A DNA stretch of 54,181 nt from Bacillota bacterium (GTDB lineage: Bacteria > Bacillota > Dehalobacteriia > UBA4068 > UBA4997). Positions 48,701 to 54,181 of the stretch are shown in pieces. The position numbers and the translations under genes are program-made. Each line of letters starts with the position of its first letter. Within the stretch, counting starts at the first letter, position 1. The stretch covers positions 1-54,181 of the forward strand of contig JAETTP010000011.1 of assembly GCA_021769035.1 (NCBI GenBank), in the 5' to 3' direction. Under the pieces are notes generated by a model, which saw only the letters and a list, made by a program, of their open reading frames with translations, was not told where the DNA came from and did not search any database.

Positions 48701-51700
48701 GCAACCTCTATGTTGAAGTTTGCCGCCTTAATTTTTTTGTCAGCTGGGGTCAATGAAGCGGTGAATGAATACCACACATTTTCCGTGTTGCCTTTGGGGT
48801 TAAACTCCGGTTTGTCGGAATCCGCCCTCCAGGTGGCTTTTAATTGAACGGTTTTACCATTTGCGTATGTGGCGGTATAGGTCGGCTTGCCGTCGGCGCT
48901 ATCAAGAAGCTTTGTCATATCCTCCGTCTTCGTCGCGCCTGCAACTTTGTCGGCATTAACGATAATCCAGTAGCCCGCGTTGATATACTGGCTATCTGGT
49001 ATGCTAAAGGTGAGGGTGGCCGGTTTGACGGTGAACTTCGGAATCGTCACTTCCTCCTCCTTACCGTCCCTTATAATCCAGATCTTTTCATTCTCATACG
49101 TACCCGCGTCATAAACCTTATCCCAATCAGCAGGGTCGCGCAGAGTAGTGTCGCCCCTCAGGGCAATAATATCCGCCAAAGTGTCGCTGTACTCAAACAC
49201 ACCCGGTTTGAGCACCACGGCGGAGCCCTCCACAAGCGAGGCTTGGAGGTTCAGGGTGAATTTGGGCTTCTCTTTCAGAGTGGCCCAAACGGGGACGGCC
49301 CCCTCGGCGTAAACAGGGGTCAGCTCGACGGTCAGGTTGCCCGGAGCGTTTTCAACCTTTGCTTTAAGCGCGTTCAGCGTAAGCTCCTTGCCGTCCATCT
49401 CCCAGTGGTCGATAGCATAGGAAGCAGCGGAAACGTTTGCCTCGGATACATCATCGATCAATCCCTCTACCTGAGGAATTGTATAGCTGACGCTGGCCGA
49501 CGTGGGTAATCCCAAATCGTTAAGATCAGACAGTGCCTTAATCTCGTCAAAGCTCTTGGTTGCCGAGTTCGCTGAAAGGCTCTGCTCAGCGTAAAGGGGA
49601 ATCACACGGACATACGCCTTAACCGGCGTTGCAGGCGTATATTGCTGGCCTTGCGCATCTTTCAAAGTGGCGGTGAAAGCGTGCCAGTTATAAGCATTTT
49701 CACCCTGCGCGTTTGTCGCCAAAGTGCCTTTGGGATCAAAATTCAGGTTGCCGTCTGCCTGCCAGGTAAGTTGGTATGTGCTATCACCAATTTTATGGGT
49801 TGGCTTTTTTTCTTTAACAAAGAGGGCCAGCTGATTTAAATCTTTGTTAGACGCATCGTTGGCGTAAACCTTGAGGAAAATTTCGTTATCTTCATCATAG
49901 TTTTCTTCCTTTGTGATAGTAAAAGTTGCCGTTAGATTCGGTATTACAAGATTACTATAAACACCACCCGGATCGCAAATTTCAGTGCTTTTAAACACAA
50001 CTTCAATAGATTCATTATTATATACACCAGGAGAATAATATTTACCAGGATCCTTTAAGATAAACTTGCCGTCAATCTGCTTGCCGTTTAGATTAACAGA
50101 GCCGCCCGTCAAAGTAACAATGTTGCCCAACGTGATGGTTTCTGAAAAAGTTTTTGGCTCATTAACGTTCACAGTAGGCGGGCTAATCTCGGTTGCCCCT
50201 ACTTCAACAGTGAGTCTAACGTGCAGCTTGTTGTAGTTTGGGGCTTCAACATCAAACTCGACGGTCTGCGTATTTGGCCCTTGTTTAGACTTCGGTATTA
50301 GAGTAAAAAAGGTATAGCCACTTTTGCCGCCGCTTGAACCAAGAACATCACCCTCAGGTATGTAAAACGCGGTTTTGATTTTCGCATTCTCAGGAAGATC
50401 CAAATCACTCAAGTTAATCAGCTTGTCTATGCCGGGAAACAGGTATATGGTCTTTTCAACATCGGCTGTTTTTCCCAAAATGGTCAAAAATCCGGCTTCA
50501 ATTTCCGCTTCGGAGAATTTGTCGTTTCCCGCAAAGAAAACGATTACCTTGTAAGTGCCGGCGTTCTTCGGTTTTTCTTCAATAGACTCATCGTATTCGC
50601 CTTTTTGGGCATCCCATTTGGCATAAGTAACCTTAGGCGTGGCTAGGCCCTCGGCTATTGAAGTAACGGTTGCCTCGCGGACTTCTTCGTCATATTCGGA
50701 GGGGACGGGTATCGTCACCGTAAAATCTTCGCCAAGCTTGGGCATATTATATATATAAGTGTAAACCTCATTCTCCACATCAGCAATCACGTATCTAGCC
50801 AAAATCTTTTCCTGTTCAGCTTTATCTTTGTTTGTATCTGTAACAGCCAGCTTAATTCCTCTGAAAGTTACAGTCTTGGTGTTTGAATCAACTGCACTAC
50901 TGTAAGACGAATCAAGACGTACTTCATTGTTAAGCACATTTTTGAGTTCCAGATTACCAGTTACATTATCATTTTCAACCTTAATTCCTGTTGTGTCAAT
51001 GGTCAGAGTTCTCTTGAGAATTGTGCCGTCACTGCCGGTAACTTGTGGATCTTTAACGGTATAATTACCCGCATCCTCACCAGTTAATTTTATTTCAATC
51101 TCGTATTGCTTGTTTTCACCGACTTCTTCATCTGTAAAGCTGGCAGTAGCTTCAAAAGCCAGATCATCGCTCTCAACTGTGCCCGCAATTTCGGCTTCCT
51201 CAATATTGACAACGGCATTTTTGGTGCCGTCATACTCTTTAGTATAAACAGAAATGCCGGAAACGGTAACTTCCTTAGGTTTGATTGTAAATATATCGGA
51301 AACCCATCTGCCGCTCTGGGTGCTGCTGTTCAATGTTGCAATCACCCGGTAATCACCCACTTTTGTAGGCTGTTCATCGCTACGAGGGTACGCTGTTTCA
51401 TTCACGCCCTCATATTCGTATTTGATTTCGGCTGGATCAGTAATAGTAATACCGTTAATTTCCGGTGTCCATTTATCACCATAAGTGATTGTACCCACTT
51501 TAACCGTAACATCACTCGGCATATTTTTATTAGTAATAATCAAAGAAAACTTAGTTTTTTCACTATCCAGCACCGTGGCCCAATCGGGAATATTAGCTTT
51601 ATTGTAAACGGGGGTCAGTTCAACTACCGCCTCCGGGTTTGTATCGCTGACCGCAGCAGCCTTGGCCTTGAGGGCTTCCAGCGTAAGTTCCTTGCCGTCC

Positions 51701-52665
51701 ATAATCCAGCTGGTGATTTCGGTATCAGTACCAGCTAATTCTGCGGCAAGCATATAAGGGGCGCTGGACGGCATTGAAACGGCAACGTCGGAATTAATAA
51801 CGTAAGCATCATCAACCCTTTGGGGTTGTCCAATCGCTTTTGATATGTGAACAACATTCTCCTCCGCAGGGAACTGCATAAAATCAGCCTCTCGTGTACG
51901 CCTAAAGGTGGCAGCTTCTCGTTCTTCCTCTGGGTCAGGATCGGCAATTCTATAGGCAAGACTTACCTTCGTGGGCAGGCCAAGTTCGTTAATATTTGCC
52001 AGTTCTTTGATTTTCTGCACTGTTTTGATTGTTGATTCCGATTCAAATGTATTGAGCGCTATGGCAGGATACACCCTGATATAGGCCTTGGGAGAGTCGA
52101 GTTTTATTTCGTAGTTCTCCTTGTTGTAATCGCTGCTTGGCGCTACTTCCAAATCGGCAGTGAAGTAATACCATACGTTTTTTGCCATGCCATTTGTTTC
52201 ATTAATATAGCCCGGCTTTTTAAACTCAGGATTGTCTGTATCGGCATGCCAGGTGGCATTTAATGTAACTTCTGTACCGTCAGTGGCAATAGCTTTATAA
52301 GAAGACTTTGCACCTTCGACAATGCTTACAAGTGCTTCCAAGCTATTAATATTCTCATAAATTTTGTCGTTAGCATTAATCTTTATATAATAACCGTTAT
52401 TGCCATACTTCACGTCCTCGCCGGAATATTCCTCAACAAGAATTTTCGGCCCACCATTCCTATCAGTAAACAGAGCAACTTTGCGAATATCTTTATCAAC
52501 GTCACCGTCGACTTTATAAACGCCGCCAGCGGCATCGGCAACCCCACGCTCTTCAGCTGCCAAACCCTCCCTGCCGTCGGCCGAGGCCACCGGCGCCACG
52601 GCAAGCAAACACACCATTATCAACACCGGCAGCAATGTTAAGATTCTCTTTAGGCTATTCTTCAT
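45721..52665 (-). CDS. Giant SLH-anchored repeat protein (YDG/MBG-like modules), 2314 aa
   Basis: Signal peptide (residues 1-31, ending VASA). At least three copies of a long module recur, each with MDGKxLTLxxLKxKA followed by ELTPVY-N/A and P-x-WATLKE (about residues 320, 1090 and 1425). YDG-type domains appear at about 470 (YTKEYDGT) and 1570 (EKREYNGT), each preceded by a PTK-V/A-GDYRVIATL beta sandwich. A Gly/Ala-rich hinge (13 consecutive Gly, about 1945-1978) separates these from a beta domain and three C-terminal SLH repeats (about 2147-2314). So a long stalk hangs from wall polymer. Start at 52665 set by AAAGGAG. It begins 28 bases after pelG, so it is probably co-expressed with Pel synthesis. 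Confidence 0.85.
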   Translation of the reverse strand: MKNSLKRILTLLPVLIMVCLLAVAPVASADGREGLAAEERGVADAAGGVYKVDGDVDKDIRKVALFTDRNGGPKILVEEYSGEDVKYGNNGYYIKINANDKIYENINSLEALVSIVEGAKSSYKAIATDGTEVTLNATWHADTDNPEFKKPGYINETNGMAKNVWYYFTADLEVAPSSDYNKENYEIKLDSPKAYIRVYPAIALNTFESESTIKTVQKIKELANINELGLPTKVSLAYRIADPDPEEEREAATFRRTREADFMQFPAEENVVHISKAIGQPQRVDDAYVINSDVAVSMPSSAPYMLAAELAGTDTEITSWIMDGKELTLEALKAKAAAVSDTNPEAVVELTPVYNKANIPDWATVLDSEKTKFSLIITNKNMPSDVTVKVGTITYGDKWTPEINGITITDPAEIKYEYEGVNETAYPRSDEQPTKVGDYRVIATLNSSTQSGRWVSDIFTIKPKEVTVSGISVYTKEYDGTKNAVVNIEEAEIAGTVESDDLAFEATASFTDEEVGENKQYEIEIKLTGEDAGNYTVKDPQVTGSDGTILKRTLTIDTTGIKVENDNVTGNLELKNVLNNEVRLDSSYSSAVDSNTKTVTFRGIKLAVTDTNKDKAEQEKILARYVIADVENEVYTYIYNMPKLGEDFTVTIPVPSEYDEEVREATVTSIAEGLATPKVTYAKWDAQKGEYDESIEEKPKNAGTYKVIVFFAGNDKFSEAEIEAGFLTILGKTADVEKTIYLFPGIDKLINLSDLDLPENAKIKTAFYIPEGDVLGSSGGKSGYTFFTLIPKSKQGPNTQTVEFDVEAPNYNKLHVRLTVEVGATEISPPTVNVNEPKTFSETITLGNIVTLTGGSVNLNGKQIDGKFILKDPGKYYSPGVYNNESIEVVFKSTEICDPGGVYSNLVIPNLTATFTITKEENYDEDNEIFLKVYANDASNKDLNQLALFVKEKKPTHKIGDSTYQLTWQADGNLNFDPKGTLATNAQGENAYNWHAFTATLKDAQGQQYTPATPVKAYVRVIPLYAEQSLSANSATKSFDEIKALSDLNDLGLPTSASVSYTIPQVEGLIDDVSEANVSAASYAIDHWEMDGKELTLNALKAKVENAPGNLTVELTPVYAEGAVPVWATLKEKPKFTLNLQASLVEGSAVVLKPGVFEYSDTLADIIALRGDTTLRDPADWDKVYDAGTYENEKIWIIRDGKEEEVTIPKFTVKPATLTFSIPDSQYINAGYWIIVNADKVAGATKTEDMTKLLDSADGKPTYTATYANGKTVQLKATWRADSDKPEFNPKGNTENVWYSFTASLTPADKKIKAANFNIEVAPKAYIRLLTVDAHQTLTPESVTKTKPDIEALGALSDLGLPTVANVTYMPNKVPADDIQDGTVKNRKFAYLPVGASPANPYMLLADEPAAAGNTAVYQITGWEMDGKTLTLSDLKSKAAEVNAARPEVFVELTPVYNNAAVPAWATLKESPIFTLIITNKQAYPNTVQVDAPNNITYGDTLGEPMISNPGQEKLILTYVGLNGTDYNSTQKPTKAGDYRVIATLESTEYSGRWASGIFKIEPKKITISGLTPEKREYNGTTEAKLIRGEIVGKVDNDDLDYKAVCYFADGNVGTAKPYTIEIYLTGKDADNYTVENIEGKDGIIEAKKLSIDDSELVVSKALNGGSWNLTGELRLIGVCNNDLSLSMANVTVSGGDDEIGENITVTLAGIRLQGGVSNYDLQNKLVSNGDGSYTYTFDRAEITKYPRPALGTDFTVMLPEPVVYDGNPHEATVAIIAPGLGEPTVTYARQNAEGLYDRNEDGTYVTINGKPVNAGVYKVIVSFKETDTFAAAEGAKAIAAGELIIKKSAEDIEISANIGMQVNSAKVIYLEDWLKELKQPDGIAQGAKLKEYFCLVDSFIAEEDPALAGADRFTLRTKNVSSMGTFEIYLTSDNYERLTVKVTLTVKGSGGGGGGGGGGGGGAAGGGAAAGGGTATAGPGLQDDVQTTVETRADGTEVTTAIDSKGNYVITEKRPDGGLVYRLHFINNCNGTVETDAAGKTIAVVDVPAEVAGKATGDGDAVLLPVVGIWAHEDIDKAPAMVVNTFGVDGVKVRIPVENTGITVVAVEIKSDGTPVVVKNTVQTEDGIMLRMNDGEVIRFLINNKSFADTQGHWAAEAIAFISARELLVGTAPDTFSPDSSMTRAMLVTLLARYEGVETEGGATWYEKGAAWAVANGLSDGSDLNSSITREQLATIMYRYTEFKGKLTEDTSANLYSYTDADQINSWAFDAMSWAVGVGLINGVEADLLTPQGSATRAQVATIIMRYTDIFGL

Positions 52666-52693
52666 TGTCAAGCACTCCTTTTAAAAACCCCAA

Positions 52694-54076
52694 TCAGCAC
52701 ATCAAAAAACTGTCAAGCTTCTTCATCCGGCGACGCACCAGCAAAAAGCATAAAATCCAGCCGCAAAGGCCGCCCAGCAGCAGCGGCAAAGATAGCAGAT
52801 AAAACTCGCTCCCCAGGGCCGCAGTCAGCGAGCCAATAATTGTTATAATCAGGAAGACAAGGGAGCTTATATATGCGCCGTTGTAATCCGAAAAATATTG
52901 GAAAACAACGATCGTAAAGTACATACAAAACACGGAGCAAATCCCCAGGCTCAGCAAGATGAACACGTTCAGCATATGAATGCTGGCGTTCAGATAAGGG
53001 AAAAACACATTGACCAAGCAAATTAATATCACAGTGGTAATAAGCTGAACTTCATACACAAAAAAAAGCTGTTGCAAAAGCGCCCGGGCCATAACGCTCC
53101 GTTCTTTCTGAATCAAATCAAGGGGGCCGTTGTTCAAGGCGGAAACATATAAGGAGAACTTTTCATAAAAAGCCGTTTCCACTTTCACCACAAAAATAAC
53201 CAAGGAGGGCACGTTCACCACAAACGCCAAAAACATGGCCGAATCATAAGGCGGGATTGTGCAGAAAATGCAAACCTTTTCCGCCATATCGGATAAAAAC
53301 CAGTAGATGATGGTTGGGCAGTAAAGCCCCAGCATATAAGCAGCGCCGCCAATGGCCAGCTTGGGATACCTGCGGAAATACTCAAGAAAAGCAAAATAGC
53401 GGCCCCGCGGCGCCCCAAAGGCCCGCACACACTGAAACACCAGCGCAAAGGTCACCAAAAAATAGCAGCTTGCCAGGGCCAGGCAGGCCGCGGTTACTTT
53501 GTCAATCGCCAGCCAGTTGTTGCAGATAAGATACACAACGATTGCCAAAAGAAAACCCAGGAAAAAACTAACCGTCAGCGCCACATAATGCTTCAAAGCC
53601 GAGGCGTAGGTCATCATGCTGTAGGTGGCCGTCATCAGCACGCCAAGAAAGTAATAGGCCACAATGAACGTCATCGGCACCTCATAAGGATCCAAATACA
53701 TTCCCACACACAACGCCAGCATAATAAGGCCGGAAAGGGCGGAGGAAATCGCCAGCACCCCAAAGGCAGAGGGAAAAATGTCCTCTTCCTTTTCCAGATA
53801 AATACAATCGGCAATGTAACGCGAAACCGGCGAGGAAAAAAGAACCGCCACCAACAAGGCAATCAAAAAAGCATAAGTAACGGAAGCGATAAAAAACCGC
53901 CCCTCCAGCACCGTCAAATCCTCCCTGGCCAACAGATAATTAAGCACCAACATCAACATTGCCGAGATAACCGTTGGGCCAATGGTGGTCATAATAGCGT
54001 AAAAAGTTCCCCAAAGGTTAGCCGCCAGCGTTTTTCTGCCGTATATTTTTTTAAGTTCAAATCCGATTCCTGCCAT
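52694..54076 (-). CDS. pelG: Pel exopolysaccharide membrane protein PelG
   Basis: A 460-aa polytopic protein with about 12 membrane helices. It begins MAGIGFELKKIYGRKTLAAN, the signature PelG start, and continues GTFYAIMTTIGPTVISAMLM. PelG is a Wzx-like transporter that works with the glycosyltransferase PelF and PelDE to make and export the Pel polymer of partly deacetylated GalNAc/GlcNAc. The start overlaps the last codons of pelF by 20 bases; the longer frame to 54130 lies inside pelF. Gram-positive pelDEADAFG operons are known; here the following gene is a giant SLH protein. Confidence 0.93.
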   Translation of the reverse strand: MAGIGFELKKIYGRKTLAANLWGTFYAIMTTIGPTVISAMLMLVLNYLLAREDLTVLEGRFFIASVTYAFLIALLVAVLFSSPVSRYIADCIYLEKEEDIFPSAFGVLAISSALSGLIMLALCVGMYLDPYEVPMTFIVAYYFLGVLMTATYSMMTYASALKHYVALTVSFFLGFLLAIVVYLICNNWLAIDKVTAACLALASCYFLVTFALVFQCVRAFGAPRGRYFAFLEYFRRYPKLAIGGAAYMLGLYCPTIIYWFLSDMAEKVCIFCTIPPYDSAMFLAFVVNVPSLVIFVVKVETAFYEKFSLYVSALNNGPLDLIQKERSVMARALLQQLFFVYEVQLITTVILICLVNVFFPYLNASIHMLNVFILLSLGICSVFCMYFTIVVFQYFSDYNGAYISSLVFLIITIIGSLTAALGSEFYLLSLPLLLGGLCGWILCFLLVRRRMKKLDSFLMC

Positions 54077-54181
54077 GGGCTTTTTCCTCCAACTGTTCAT
54101 AGATATTATGGAAGGCCTCCAGCATTCCATCCAGGGTGTAATATGCCTCCACCCGTTTCCGTCCGGCCTGCCCCATGCTCT
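54057..54181 (-). CDS. pelF: Pel glycosyltransferase PelF, C-terminal end (partial)
   Basis: Forty codons from the right edge to the TGA at 54057 read SMGQAGRKRVEAYYTLDGML followed by EAFHNIYEQLEE, the closing helix of GT4 glycosyltransferases of the PelF type (family form G-x-x-GRxRVExxYxLDxM). Overlap with pelG supports the identity. PelF uses UDP-GlcNAc or UDP-GalNAc and forms the cytosolic part of the Pel synthase. Only the end is in the window. Confidence 0.8.
   Translation of the reverse strand, partial: SMGQAGRKRVEAYYTLDGMLEAFHNIYEQLEEKAHGRNRI

Overview
The window looks like chromosome from an endospore-forming, S-layer-bearing, motile member of the Bacillota. The evidence is spoVAC-spoVAD-spoVAE, two SLH-domain surface proteins, a LexA-type box on uvrB, consensus sigma-A promoters, strong GGAGG ribosome-binding sites, and a FliK-like/FlhB-like pair beside PilZ genes. 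The SLH-plus-beta-helix surface protein at the left and an intergenic repeat element resemble what I know from Negativicutes and Peptococcaceae, but I cannot fix the genus. I see no rRNA, tRNA, CRISPR array, prophage or intact insertion sequence.

Layout. 0-13 kb: start of a CheA-like kinase, a 1642-aa SLH protein, a lipoprotein serpin, the FliK-like/FlhB-like pair, two PilZ proteins, a ComFB-domain protein with a ParA ATPase, and a VanY-type carboxypeptidase. 13-19 kb: a lipoprotein, LexA-box uvrB, a DUF5131 protein, a phosphoesterase coupled to a cold-shock protein, and a zinc-ribbon protein. 19-24.8 kb: an MntP-like exporter behind a switch-like leader, spoVAC-D-E, a divergent DUF421/DUF4363 pair, and an aldolase with MtnA. 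24.8-36.7 kb: a polysaccharide O-acetylation pair, a two-component system separated by tandem repeats, DAHP synthase, a secreted stalk-domain protein, and glyA-dCMP deaminase-wecB-atpI. 36.7-45.5 kb is accessory: a tandem pair of XRE regulators with exchanged HTH domains, two paralogous exported proteins, immunity-like genes (DUF4253, DUF2262, TPR-SUFU) and a Uma2 remnant. 45.7-54.2 kb: the end of a Pel exopolysaccharide cluster (pelF, pelG) followed at 28 bp by a 2314-aa SLH-anchored repeat protein.

The most notable signal lies between the annotated genes. Four loci (about 5.3-5.6, 14.2-14.6, 36.8-37.1 and 41.8-42.1 kb) share one design: a 24-32 codon ORF with its own promoter and Shine-Dalgarno, a convergent sigma-A promoter making a short RNA, a shared bidirectional terminator, and direct repeats that let the short RNA pair with the leader or start of the small mRNA. 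This is the architecture of type I toxin-antitoxin modules of the par/Fst kind. At least two different peptide families use it here.

A second theme is cell surface and c-di-GMP. Pel synthesis is c-di-GMP-controlled in known systems, and the window carries two PilZ proteins, a ComFB-domain protein, an O-acetyltransferase pair, wecB and an SLH protein in the pel operon. All functions are inferred from sequence reading alone; no searches were run.
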